From: Christensenella sp. UBA7862
GTDB lineage: Bacteria > Bacillota > Clostridia > Christensenellales > UBA1242
DNA: 64,000 nt
Reading direction: 5' to 3'
NCBI GenBank assembly: GCA_002500135.1
Contig: DLSM01000006.1
Coordinates: forward strand, 186,184 to 250,183
The notes beneath the pieces are model-generated. The model saw nothing but the letters and a program-made list of their open reading frames with translations, was not told the DNA's origin and ran no database searches. The translations under genes were made by a program, and so were the position numbers. Positions within the stretch are counted from its first letter, which is position 1. Each line of letters opens with the position of its first letter. This document shows positions 15,001-20,383 of this stretch, in pieces.

Positions 15001-15696
15001 ATGAACACAGGCGTTGCAGTCCTTGGCATAGAAAACTTGAACCGCAGCGACTACACTTTGGGCGTCTTTGACAGAAACAACAACAGAATTTCACTATCCT
15101 CAAGCACAAATGCTGGCGAATACACCATAAAATTCTTCTTGAATGAAAACAAACTTGAGAAACTTCAAGGCAACTTCATTTTTGACCAAGAATTTGTGGA
15201 AAACGGCTACTTGCTCACAAAATCTTACACAGTTTTGAAAAAGCAAATTTCTGGCTACACCTTGTCACTTGAAGGAGTCCTAAGACAAACGGGCGAAAGG
15301 CTGAACGACAAGGTGTCAGTGATATTTGACGAAAGTCAGTTCGTTGGCGGAAATATCCCAAGTTACACCTTAGTCTTCCGCAAAAACGGCAGTGTTGTAA
15401 GCAGCGTCATTGAGCAAGGAAATTATGAAGTTGAAATTGTCTTTGACGGCGATAACTACGAGGCCACCGAGGTGCTAAGATTTACAGTCTTGCCACCAGA
15501 CGGGCAACACACTTTGGTCATTGTTGCAATAGTTTTGGGTGTTTTGGCTCTTGCTGGTGTTGCCATTGGCATAAGTGTAAGAATCGCTAGACGTAACATG
15601 AGAAAGAACATTCAAAAACAACAAATGCGAAGAATTAAGAAAGAACTTAAATCTTTGTCCAAAAGAGAAAATAACAACGATAAGAACATAAGATAA
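1..15696 (+). CDS. Giant MBG/Ig-like repeat surface protein, C-terminal membrane anchor (5' partial)
   Basis: The reading frame is open from base 1. The first ATG at position 10 has no ribosome binding site and no signal peptide follows, so the true N-terminus almost certainly lies upstream of the window. More than 5,200 residues are visible. Numbering from that ATG, two repeat types follow each other: from about residue 750 to 2,220, modules ending in W-x-I/V-x-x-K/R that resemble MBG-type bacterial Ig folds; from about 2,890 to 4,340, modules with the pattern YTG...N-x-x-AGTATV...G-NFTGT...F-x-I. The C-terminus (about 5,168-5,190) is a hydrophobic membrane helix followed by an Arg/Lys-rich tail, so the protein is probably anchored in the membrane with its repeats outside. 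An adhesive or scaffold role is inference. A terminator follows directly. Confidence 0.85.
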   Translation, partial: SDVMINDIGRVLVVAERGTNTDVYGYSSSVNTKIAVITTHPEVAAKFTSGENVSLVEVGGEFSFYLFKTAGITQPSDTSKDQDNEADVTENTWVKVTAEYGDIYTDYIESSDQRNIKLSSNGESARRFEQSGQAISGYAYMIGGYSWNLNTQVRFGLNMRAEWTIANPVFTVKAEILDENDEVVGTSDNAATDEIVTNYGKRIKLSIAIQNKNENASDGYKYSYEWKWMDGSSSAQNSFSQNIKNDIIQNELILKHVFSAQIIVQVMVTGKGINDLAEKTTNSFVVCNNIRIDPAQLGLSLVEKEFVYNHNERNPLYKNGQYVAEAADENYNLSISKLNGETASTSGNPITLPYNERLSSLQLSGSMFVMANGVKQPITSAIQTGKYIVDINSQLAASGSMEKPDDSGYDYFGYMDYVLVENTDKDWSITPLQVEVEKWVYAQQTGVESFKIVGDYTNSIQNLSGYSFIVLPVFKNTAGDYVRFKLQTTFTSAAGATETKEVIVVYPQTGFNVGDTVTVLGDIDNFSSKPSELGGFSSEGTLKTVLSMVNDYAEENGSISRGNYVCTNTTLDWAITRTQAIVANWFVGFVGDNATETINYTYLEDGELKVNGEYYDEAENKFVVADKFSYGGGINGNGKLGVGVNFLNFANGTTGIVSSGLRVKLDVVGQLYSGLNFTTSKEYVVTSGNVVISEDADSFVKLYDGVGNTNAGVYTITISFIYGDDTSYDMASAYLYTLTLVVNKQVLHTNWVGDLTSDTNVYNGNNKAVTVENASGYSYLTYLAQLNEDGEYITDIRTYTQNGSSNIQQVKDAGTYITFASLPAADQANYILEPDYLIWTVKPRTLTIKNTSFEIEWNGAVQSYRPTLDGVLIQDSGKTIVLFDETFDKSDINETGDPYVAVMEIADSNYAFVSAGAYQSEQEVRWRIVRKTLTVSWQFKDGDVVDGEVMPSSSTVSTSHVYSGNTYYPTIVLGGFVSVQSKVYDQVTSTVTFAKQGMEEYTGSPKDVGTYTATASTLKGLGDSEDYKYYRLPTLSSGVIDPDKASICWTITTREIDIVWGENSFTYTGGEQVVTATLDEQYRNEGYSLVLSGNRGTDCGSYVAIATLTRASNGTINYEISNPEYPWVIAEKTVNLVFTNDAKYTYNGSKQFTKATIKSGDIANADINAVAIGVKYFNQDGTEISESEIVNVGKYSATYSLVMIGSGDECKNYVLDVASRTCSWEITPFSLSARWLDNDTKEEVTSGETRPFISAQSTKYIFYYILSGKNNATPPDGMEDVTVEFGKRSGRDASSLTMTLKMSELLKDKEFFVQSDYFTNAGEYYIEIKSITGDNGKSNYTLSSDTMRIDFKVTPAQILIGRTYDDNDTTGIHAEDWCVARSYGSSTTTVLNSPWIYDTQRKTINILLRDISGTQLAPTSDYTVSNAQSERAGVYDAVVTLINPNYALGTMNNGVFTEVSSCRVRWSIKPKTVSFNWPDANEFEFSGSNITVSVLSIDGILENSAGVKDAVGIASYAIDMANNITNVATDINKNDEYYTARVQALNNSNYTVSGSANTSFRWKIIKRKLVVNWSINNSDSIVTSQNGIFSVEYAGQRNARYFVPTFANLIDGIDRPQQTLQYGIRVNDGQTVTDKDSIFAVGTYRCILSIGDNDYYTLDNTIGTGYCDWEIIRKNVRINWSSLSLIYTAEAQRPTLTLSGIYESIAENGIQLIFYNADSSTIGTAAPKEVGVYGVKVDKTEFERLYTNYQIQDANNQIVSWQITRRSVSFSGYQPNTAGSMVYDGNAHYYYAEGRDAGGTSSMGLDTASQPESIISDMGRNLFLYPVISYVDSASNEHIVSSTFTFNNSLDATAIRALIQEVYDSCTAAGLYTLSFKLYDRNGLATNYELGVSQPTYSWTVSRRVATFTWQGGDADNSNWKRDDQTGTWFVTYDGQEHRYSAIVNNKIGTDDVYVSSYGNATFRAAGKYTATVEGLSGTAATNYQIDGTRSQSDWIIAKREVEIIWNQGALSSTSTGYTAVYSGEELGFTASINVYGDDDVKPVVTLSSSGGWSSSINAGTYTATVTGLSDTLAAANYTLPNSNRSRTWTITPKEITLSFPTDLTVTGTTVTAVYTGSDIEFKVNFVGVFDSDIHYLSPQFSYVRVLDRLSSSDQLIVENVVSIGSAKIKNVNIDDESWQNVTISLVSSERPEVAGNYRLKTGEESCKFIVTKKAITLTGWKVGTTTFSDGTARENAYRFNGSENVPEPQITGLDGIVSPLKYTYKYSRNSSFPAETSSDWQNVDEGYLVHAGKFMVTAALDGKLAQNNFVLQTGSILNFRYETTQYTPNITVIPLKMGDMRTDATAEEKQTIVLVVVNSANGNIVAGSGTDYIFPRGQVTLKNGSNTLNVQNLVVKTAATTSDYAKYTAYDAFNMLLATGGDNNLMFAIMTYTETAEDQYHPTITFSANVSDLTNMADYASVQDMAVDSDAFVPQNKAQTSPVGLYYALGDSYVKVNDNLTLLNANGGALVYGDTITLYVFGGISLDTNSYGVKLFGRNDAILDRLSASDTTKDVNGIRCAISITSMTVADGFSEFYTNYYNSLSETEKKINARIDVGTYVKVEITLLSTGTSYIWGYKQGGILTENENVTSYNEALSPRAKLVVEKKEILLNTPDAQLDYGDNSATFVRTGSAIPYNYFAIPGTIYPSSAIGSDGFTAVDIFENSGVLESDKAELEALVSPVVDNISRLSPGKNSGTVRISFVHDNYEISSTTGAVWVLSQLVDSSDVTVQFKYRYVYDTTEKLVLDSDITVYVKGVLFTDYHIMSIANNVNAGDAKIYLAIGVDAEGNPKASSFTSGKNASGGAISFEKSFTIDALNLDQTSQKQLGTTELYYGVANKALVFDPALSDSTTYTGANITKTMQNQIYITNNTDIAYISSSNFTTTYSNNLNAGTATLTIIGQGNLTGRKVITFRILPKTITTADIGEYELTVAGETSKEFTYTGGRIKPLITSVKLKDLNKSLSFDPNYTYLMANGSSIVNYDGNPVDVGEYVIRVTITGDYPTQNYTGTVDLGYKIVQMNIEGNNLVTININDNSLVYNGNNLSPIVTVLRNGTNYNAETKTFAWESNISITNDFELSYTGDRKNAGEHEVVISAKAGTNFTGSVTKTFVIKQRNVADVNFVVTPQTFAGARITPVFQDITATLGEYILIQDDFDYSALGENINVVIDATGTPVYGGSITVSGRGNFTGTKSVEFVITPLEVTSENSNMFAVTLDRTSFEYTGEELKPNIEAISFIVGNSSFPLAISNWTSKDYEYLNNINVPQNSSASPTIRITLSGNFTGTLDKTFEILPQEIKDGLFFIVDDTDDLQDTMTSLSLNLSPTTYTGARQNKAVAVYRKVTLGDGSVQYIRIATTNENNNNLPNFRAESLTRVVETPQEADYAISAGSAYVKITGLNNYTGSIYSFFSIDPLDLSVALENWLANGQDENVDGRIMLDNYTGKGTYGDTDTFMFDASATYTGSSIVPNFVLSLLVGNSRVQLSKRATQNASGDYYVGILNGCINVASENVLFVVGYGNFTGTAYLQFEISPMNILGLLDGVKIQDVEYTGSEVRLENLVFLMANGSIGLKNGQTSLVLGTDYILQYDGTQDKTNVGTKTIVIIGQNNYASTGEPVKMTFNIVQRNMSLYADEFVFNLTSPKYYKGKNVPTTLAASDFELKFVYGTHEETLNLFDNQTGLGNFTIKSYENNTSSGIATVVFEAIGTSNFTGTVAKQFVISPKDIATAEDLLIDLPTPTSIVGGVYLYRYNMGEVKPQLEITDAGEKLVLDTDYQVIYTNCQRVSHDTNGTMISSNMPTATVIFKGNYTGRLAKSYGISKIALTMDDVTFDLPTPTYTGAEIKISPSMIKMKLKETLFSKAYAFTVNDFVLTRDGFFENTSENINATSLDGLGNYTQENKGKFKVKFAGSASDVFAGEFEIEFNIARRDISQANFNSNFFTSETYTGTNIGKNYEVTFGGQTLVLDKDYTLTYKDNKNVGQATVTVKAVEGSGAHNFKGSTDITFAITPKDISDEDISFVVAATPNYNYGKAISLESKDLIVTMQVGGSTYTFKYATNDSGDFEISRYENNIDAGVATVWIKGLGNFTGERSCNFTILPVAITNVVIKNNTLAGTRSETFTGKQIMLDDRTLEEIAAGEDSYFEVVVNNMEVLKIYNSYVSSNYGYINEYQNNIHVGIATLNFMLSSNYEDATQTATFEITPKMYSQDSFFIPHIRDQVKTDNPATPVFTLDYCDDTLKFLYTNELGEAEWLELPAASDNGVANYTLSYVNNTDYGMATVTIRFNGDFDGIAYAQFAIIKAYSPTDVTITVTLKGSTTITYTRDLVLDDLTLYANTLATGAKLEWLNGSTKITYVGEQTFDAYYNENPQEYSDSLIKVTFRVERGTFTEADKANIQSKVYADKDQDRFGAYTSLYRVPYFMGLQLANVTLPMGYRWKDGEEDKFFTASDKITGSTELGLNEPCKTYILQAVYDGEENLFGTYDITVKVCVVRGTLLPENFAKTFYITYSPDTFYRDLEFFNQTSWPWSIKENGVYIEGWNEQVVVSSEGLRLKMIYNPLRAIDNKALKEGGFLTAVYGNKQNYNPVETYATIYVSQAKYTREEVLNEENVAQLAVIESTSYKAAKNLDISTLNITLPTGFSFRTPEQKLYFGSNVVELVYHGQILVDGELVDDPNYQTYGEDLSERITITLNLIAPDFTYYLTDEGADSIITLPNGERAILRQNGDALNLNGNTVSLKVEYWDSYLKEMVELTGIAEWANLDDEPRDEVLLLINGAQYVRSVVFSFDKDSQGILAGQNSINLNVYVKLEQITIDNPSSIVYFPAEAGEEAEQIMGYENVATLSRLVGVEFAEEFLTQYAGSINTQDVFYEYELWQLDTQGNPYKVVGTRKELLPTDILDAHGDSDDYTYFYKVYAMFTRGTCNNFDFGDYNPTKWLKIHRSNVSFEIANDIEVVYGSIDPMNTGVAVLGIENLNRSDYTLGVFDRNNNRISLSSSTNAGEYTIKFFLNENKLEKLQGNFIFDQEFVENGYLLTKSYTVLKKQISGYTLSLEGVLRQTGERLNDKVSVIFDESQFVGGNIPSYTLVFRKNGSVVSSVIEQGNYEVEIVFDGDNYEATEVLRFTVLPPDGQHTLVIVAIVLGVLALAGVAIGISVRIARRNMRKNIQKQQMRRIKKELKSLSKRENNNDKNIR

Positions 15697-15730
15697 AAAA
15701 GTGGGAGAATGATTTTTCTCCCATTTTTTT
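15696..15730 (+). terminator. Intrinsic terminator after the giant surface protein
   Basis: An 8-bp perfect stem (TGGGAGAA pairing with TTCTCCCA, 6-nt loop) is followed by a run of T, immediately behind the stop codon. Confidence 0.85.
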
Positions 15731-15759
15731 GGTCAAAATGCCAAAAGTATGCAGGCCTA

Positions 15760-15788
15760 TTGACAAACGAACTTTTTGGATATATAAT
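15760..15788 (+). promoter_or_regulatory. SigmaA-type promoter of the GLUG protein gene
   Basis: TTGACA at 15760-15765 and TATAAT at 15783-15788 are both perfect, with a 17-bp spacer. The start codon lies 28 bases downstream of the -10 box. The GLUG gene is therefore transcribed separately from the giant gene before it. Confidence 0.85.
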
Positions 15789-15815
15789 ATGGACAACAAA
15801 AACGGAGGGAAAACT

Positions 15816-18800
15816 ATGAAGAAATTTTTATGGTTTATTGTGGTTGCAATAGCAGTTGTAAGTTTTGGTCTTACAATTTACTATTTCTCTGCAGACAACG
15901 AGGTTATTTATGTCCGCAGTTCATATCTCGTTGTGGAAGAAGGGGAGTATATTTCAACCAACAGTTTGCTTGAATTTAAAAACAGAGGCAAAGACACAAC
16001 CTTGTCTTTCTCAAGCGGAAATGAAGAAATTTTAAGTTTTGAGGCAGAAGGCAATTCTTTTGAAGCAAAGAAAGGTGGTCAAAGCCAAATCGTTGTCAAA
16101 ACAAGCAACAAACGTTATTCAACATTTGTTATTGACGTTCTTGTGTGTGACGGCTCGGCAGAATATCCATTTGTCATAACAACAGAAGCAGCACTCAAAA
16201 AGATTGGCGACAATACAATAGAGAATAATAAATATACGGTGGACAAAAATTATAGACTTGGCTCAGACATCACCCTTGAAGAAGTGGAAGGCGGCAACTG
16301 GACACCAATCGCAGGTTTTAGCGGAATGTTTGACGGCAACTTCTATACAATTTCAAACGTTCACATCACAGACCAGACTGTGGCAGAAGGTCAAGATACT
16401 GTAGGCTTCTTTGCAAATATCACTAACTCGGCAGTTGTCAAAAACCTTGTTCTTTCAAATTTGAAAATTGAACTCACAAACGGAGCATTCGTTGGTTCAG
16501 TTGCTGGCATAAGCCAAGGCATAATTCAAACAACTCTTGTTGACGGCTCAATCAAAGTTGATACTTATGATTCAACTTCCATGATTGGCGGTGTTGTGGG
16601 AATTGCTGAAAGAAGTACAGAAGCAGATTCAGTCTTGCCAAAAATTGACCGTTGCGGATTTGAAGGTTCAATCTCTTTGCCACATGACGGCAGCAAAAAT
16701 CTTGCAGAATATGGCGGCATTGTAGGCAGACTTGGATGCGCACAACTTTCAGAGAGTTATTTCAGAGCAACTGGTCTTGGTGTTCAAAATTATGATAACA
16801 ACTTTGGCGGAATTGCTGGCGGCTTTGTTTATGGCTTAGCAAATGGCGATGCAAGAGCATATGACAACTATGCATTCTTCGCTTCAGAAAATCTTGAAAA
16901 CGTTGACTACACAAAAATCGCTGGACTTATTGCAAGAAATTATGAAATAAGACAAGATGTAATTAACAAAAGAATTCTTGGCAACTACTTTGGCGGAAAC
17001 GAAAACTTGACACAAGCAGTTGTTGACGGAACAAGTGTTAATTCAACAAACAACAGATATCTTACAAACGAAGAATTTTCAAATCAAGAAAACTTTGTAA
17101 CTTACAAGAGTTCAAACGGAGAAGAAGACAGACTTTGGAACTTCTATTCAGTTTGGGAATACACAGACGGATATATCTATCCAGTTCTCAACATCTTCTC
17201 ATCAGTCGGCTCAACATATCTTGACGACCCAGACATTGTCACAGACGGCTCAGTTACAACAGCAGACGAACTTTATGAAGCACTAACTGGCACTGGCAAA
17301 TATGCAGACATCGTTGGCATTGACATTCAAGGAACATATGACGCAGAAAGCGGAAAAAATATCCTTGACATGAACCCAGAAGTTATCGGCTGGACATGGG
17401 GCGATGAAAACCACCCAATCCCAGCAATGTTTGACAAGACTATCACTTCAAGCACAAATTGCATTATAAGAAATCTTGTTATAACAAACACAGACACAAC
17501 AGCAACAGAAAATGTTGGACTTGTGAAAGTTCTTGGCAGCAACGCAATCGTCAATGGCCTTACCTTTGACAAAGTTCAAATTACAGGCAACCCAGCACAA
17601 TATGTCGGCGTACTTTGTGGCGAAGATAAAGGTGCAGCAATATCTTACATCGTTATCCAAGACGTTTCAGTCGACCTTTCAACTGGACTTATTCCAGTAA
17701 GTTCATGGACTGGTGTTGACTTTTCTCAAGGTTGGGCAAATGTCACAACTGTCAGAACAATCACTGCTTCTGGTCGTGCATTCGGCACAGTGGCAGGCAG
17801 GGCATATGCAAGCGAAACAAAAGGTATTCAATATGTTGTAATTTCACTTGTTGACTTTGGAAACTCATACTTCTTGTATGGCGGCGGCGTAGTTGGCTAC
17901 AATAGTGCAGTCATCACAAAAGGACTCAGAAGCAACAGCGTCAACACAATCAAACTCAACGCAACCTATGCAGGCGGCTTTGTTGGAAATAATTTTGGCA
18001 AAGTTGAATTTGCAAGTGCAGACAATGTTGAATTTAAACAACACATTACAGACAGCAACAAAAACACATTGTTCAAAACAAACCTCTTTGTAGGCGGAAT
18101 TGCTGGCACAAACAACGGCGACATCGCAAATTCTTATGTGGCATACTTCGCTGCAGATATTCAAACTGGTTCAAACTTCTATATTTCAATTGGTGGCGTG
18201 GCTGGTGCAAACAACGGTGCAATCAACAACACAAAAGTAACCCTTCCAGTTATCAAAACAACTGGCAAATATTATGCAATGGCTGGCGGACTTGTTGGCA
18301 AAAATAGCACAATTTCAAACGGCAATTCAACCAATGGTACAATCGCCAATTCATCAGTCACTGGCGGAACAATCGACCTTGACTTTGCAACAAACGGAAA
18401 ATCTGCAAACAACAACAAAAATGTTTCAATTATAGCAACTGGCTCAATGGCTGGCGGACTTGTTGGCTTTGACGACAGAACAACCGCAGCATATTCAATC
18501 AGAAATTGCTCAACAACATTGGCAAAAATTTCTGGCTTCTTCGCAGGCGGCATCTCTGGACTTTCATACGGTAAAGTTTCAAATGTTTCAGTTGGCAATC
18601 CAGCAAACCTTGAAGAAAAAACAGAAATCACAGGCTTCCACGCTGGTGGCTTTGCAGCAGGCATTGCAGATGGCTTTATCAAAAACAGTTTTGTTATCGC
18701 AACAGTAAAATCTTGCCCAACAACTGGCAGTTACAACGGAGTTTCCTCAGTTGTAAATATGGAAGTTTCAGCAAGTGCAGGATATGCAGTTATCATTTCA

Positions 18801-19091
18801 AACAATGCACAACTTGCCGGCAACTATGCAGTTGTCACATTCGGCGGAGAGGGCGTAAGTTTCTCAACAACAGCCGACCTTGAAGACAAATATGTCGGTG
18901 GCAAGTTTACTGGAAATATCTATCAAGAATCTGGTGCAGTTACTGCTCCAAACATTGGAACAAAACTTACACAAGAACAAATTACAGGTGTTGGCGGCGA
19001 CTTCTCAAACTTCACTCGCAACATTGGCTGCGAAGGCAACGCACACGACATTTGGAACCTTGTCGCTGGACAATATCCAACACTCAGATAA
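15816..19091 (+). CDS. GLUG-repeat surface protein with N-terminal membrane helix
   Basis: 1,091 aa from the ATG at 15816, chosen because a GGAGGG ribosome binding site and a promoter lie just upstream; the frame is open further 5' but that part has no such signals. Residues about 3-24 form a signal peptide or uncleaved membrane anchor. Residues about 30-110 look like a BIG2-type Ig domain. The rest consists of repeated Gly-rich units of the GLUG type (patterns such as VGGIAGTNNGDI and AGGLVGKN), which are expected to fold as a beta-solenoid. GLUG repeats are known from bacterial surface and adhesin-like proteins. There is no LPxTG motif or C-terminal membrane segment. It is followed by a strong terminator. 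The substrate or partner is unknown. Confidence 0.8.
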   Translation: MKKFLWFIVVAIAVVSFGLTIYYFSADNEVIYVRSSYLVVEEGEYISTNSLLEFKNRGKDTTLSFSSGNEEILSFEAEGNSFEAKKGGQSQIVVKTSNKRYSTFVIDVLVCDGSAEYPFVITTEAALKKIGDNTIENNKYTVDKNYRLGSDITLEEVEGGNWTPIAGFSGMFDGNFYTISNVHITDQTVAEGQDTVGFFANITNSAVVKNLVLSNLKIELTNGAFVGSVAGISQGIIQTTLVDGSIKVDTYDSTSMIGGVVGIAERSTEADSVLPKIDRCGFEGSISLPHDGSKNLAEYGGIVGRLGCAQLSESYFRATGLGVQNYDNNFGGIAGGFVYGLANGDARAYDNYAFFASENLENVDYTKIAGLIARNYEIRQDVINKRILGNYFGGNENLTQAVVDGTSVNSTNNRYLTNEEFSNQENFVTYKSSNGEEDRLWNFYSVWEYTDGYIYPVLNIFSSVGSTYLDDPDIVTDGSVTTADELYEALTGTGKYADIVGIDIQGTYDAESGKNILDMNPEVIGWTWGDENHPIPAMFDKTITSSTNCIIRNLVITNTDTTATENVGLVKVLGSNAIVNGLTFDKVQITGNPAQYVGVLCGEDKGAAISYIVIQDVSVDLSTGLIPVSSWTGVDFSQGWANVTTVRTITASGRAFGTVAGRAYASETKGIQYVVISLVDFGNSYFLYGGGVVGYNSAVITKGLRSNSVNTIKLNATYAGGFVGNNFGKVEFASADNVEFKQHITDSNKNTLFKTNLFVGGIAGTNNGDIANSYVAYFAADIQTGSNFYISIGGVAGANNGAINNTKVTLPVIKTTGKYYAMAGGLVGKNSTISNGNSTNGTIANSSVTGGTIDLDFATNGKSANNNKNVSIIATGSMAGGLVGFDDRTTAAYSIRNCSTTLAKISGFFAGGISGLSYGKVSNVSVGNPANLEEKTEITGFHAGGFAAGIADGFIKNSFVIATVKSCPTTGSYNGVSSVVNMEVSASAGYAVIISNNAQLAGNYAVVTFGGEGVSFSTTADLEDKYVGGKFTGNIYQESGAVTAPNIGTKLTQEQITGVGGDFSNFTRNIGCEGNAHDIWNLVAGQYPTLR

Positions 19092-19101
19092 AATTATTCA
19101 C

Positions 19102-19136
19102 AAAAAAAAACAAGTCAATTATTTGACTTGTTTTTT
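19102..19136 (+). terminator. Intrinsic terminator after the GLUG protein gene
   Basis: A 10-bp stem, AACAAGTCAA pairing with TTGACTTGTT, is flanked by A- and T-runs, so it could work on both strands. Confidence 0.85.
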
Positions 19137-19212
19137 CATAAAACTAATTAAAGTGTGTGTCTTCCATAAGAATAACTACTTTATTGTCTTGAAGCAATAG
19201 AATGATGAATTG

Positions 19213-19243
19213 AAAAAAGGAAACCGAGAAGGTTTCCTTTTTT
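19213..19243. terminator. Bidirectional terminator-like hairpin next to IS200
   Basis: A perfect inverted repeat (AAAAAAGGAAACC, 5-nt loop, GGTTTCCTTTTTT) has no gene directly upstream on the plus strand. On the minus strand it lies downstream of spoVG, from which it is separated only by the insertion sequence. It may be the original spoVG terminator, displaced when the IS landed. The roughly 75 bases between this hairpin and the preceding terminator show nothing recognisable. Confidence 0.6.
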
Positions 19244-19299
19244 GTAATATAAAACCACCAGATAGTCTGGTGGTTCATTTTAGGTTTACCGATGAGTAG

Positions 19300-19364
19300 A
19301 TTTAATTTTCTCTTTTATGGTATATTTGTTTGAGCCTAACAAATATAAAAGGAGAAAATTAAAT
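19300..19364 (+). promoter_or_regulatory. Hairpin hiding the tnpA ribosome binding site
   Basis: Bases 19300-19318 are complementary, except for one bulged base, to 19345-19364. The latter contains the AAAGGAG ribosome binding site and the first bases of the start codon. A 5' leader hairpin that blocks tnpA translation is a known feature of IS200 and keeps transposition rare. Here the sequence shows the same architecture directly. Confidence 0.75.
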
Positions 19365-19827
19365 GAAAAACAAACCGGAAAACAATTTTAGTTTAGCACA
19401 TACGACTTGGAATTGCAAATATCACATTGTATTTGCTCCAAAATATAGGAGAAAAGTATTCTTTAGTGAGAAGCGTTTAGAGATTGGGGCAATTCTAAGG
19501 TCGTTGTGCGAATGGAAAGAAGTAGAAATAATTGAGGCAGAAGTATGCCCGGACCATATACATATGTTGGTATGTATTCCACCAAAATTAAGCGTTAGCG
19601 GTTTTATGGGGTATCTAAAGGGTAAGAGTAGTATACTCATATATCAAAAGTACGCAAACATGAAATTTAAATATAGGAATAGAGAGTTTTGGTGCCGAGG
19701 CTATTATGTAGATACAGTTGGTAAAAACAAAAAAGCTATTCAAGAATACATTGCGAATCAGCTGAAAGAAGATAAGGAAATGGAACAAATGACAATATAT
19801 GAATTGAATGACCCATTTAAGAAATAA
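19363..19827 (+). CDS. tnpA: IS200/IS605-family HUH transposase TnpA
   Basis: 154 aa, the usual length for IS200 TnpA. It is a Y1 HUH nuclease that cuts and rejoins single-stranded DNA at the hairpin ends. The metal-binding HUH motif is visible as CPDHIHML near residue 64-70, and the probable catalytic tyrosine lies in the C-terminal GYYVDTVGKN segment near residue 123-124. The N-terminus (KYHIVFAPKYRRKVF) is typical for the family. A good ribosome binding site is present but lies inside a leader hairpin. No frameshift or stop is seen, so the protein should be functional. The tnpB partner of IS605 elements is absent, placing this in the IS200 group. Confidence 0.95.
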   Translation: MKNKPENNFSLAHTTWNCKYHIVFAPKYRRKVFFSEKRLEIGAILRSLCEWKEVEIIEAEVCPDHIHMLVCIPPKLSVSGFMGYLKGKSSILIYQKYANMKFKYRNREFWCRGYYVDTVGKNKKAIQEYIANQLKEDKEMEQMTIYELNDPFKK

Positions 19828-19996
19828 CGGAAAGATTCGCAATAGGCAATGTTAGGCTTAGCACGATTTCGTGCTGCCTTTAAAGTAGGGTTTTACCCGT
19901 TATATGAAAAACCACCAGGTTCACTGGTGGATTTTTATTGATACAAGATGTAGTTCTGAGAAATATATATTTTCCTACAAAACCAAGCCAAAACTA

Positions 19997-20272
19997 TTAT
20001 TCTGCTTTCATTGCTTTTTCAAATTCTGCAAGAATAAGAGATTTGATGTGTTCTCTTGTTTCTGTGTCCAATGGATGCACAATGTCCTTATGGCCGCCAT
20101 CAAGAGTTTTTCTGCTTGGCATTGCGATAAAGTATTCGCCGTTGCCTTCGTTGCTTTCAATAATCTTGATGTCGTGGACAACAAAACAATCGTCAATTGT
20201 CATGCTAGCAACTGCTTTAAGTTTTGTGTCTTCTTTCTTGATAATCCTAATTCTGATGTCTGAAATCTTCAA
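19997..20272 (-). CDS. spoVG: Septation/sporulation regulator SpoVG
   Basis: About 91 aa from the TTG at 20272. This start was chosen because a GGAAGG ribosome binding site lies 8 bases before it and the protein then begins LKISDIRIR, matching the usual MKITDVRVR start. A GTG at 20311 in the same frame would add 13 residues but has no ribosome binding site. Conserved family segments are visible: ASMTIDDCFVVHDIKIIE, IAMPSRKT and DIVHPLD. SpoVG is a small nucleic-acid-binding regulator, involved in asymmetric septation in Bacillus and in capsule and virulence control in other Firmicutes. It is divergent from murC. The IS200 copy sits directly behind its 3' end, probably between it and its terminator. 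Confidence 0.92.
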   Translation of the reverse strand: MKISDIRIRIIKKEDTKLKAVASMTIDDCFVVHDIKIIESNEGNGEYFIAMPSRKTLDGGHKDIVHPLDTETREHIKSLILAEFEKAMKAE

Positions 20273-20383
20273 AGTCTTATACCTTCCTTTTTTATTGCCG
20301 TGATTTTTCACTGGCTAGAATAAGTTTATATTAAACTGACAAAAAAAGCAAACAATTTAACACACTTTTTCATATTTAATATT

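Larger units (their letters stand above)
19251..19935 (+). mobile_element. IS200-type insertion sequence (tnpA only), apparently intact
   Basis: About 0.69 kb. Both ends carry similar imperfect-loop hairpins with the same CCACCAG/CTGGTGG stem: left 19255-19273 and right 19912-19930, as expected for the single-stranded-DNA recognition hairpins of the IS200/IS605 family. The only gene is a HUH transposase, with no tnpB. Two small hairpins (AGCAC...GTGCT and GGGTTTTACCC) lie between the gene and the right end. Exact cleavage points cannot be fixed by eye because this family makes no target duplication, so the ends are uncertain by about 10-20 bases. Confidence 0.85.
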
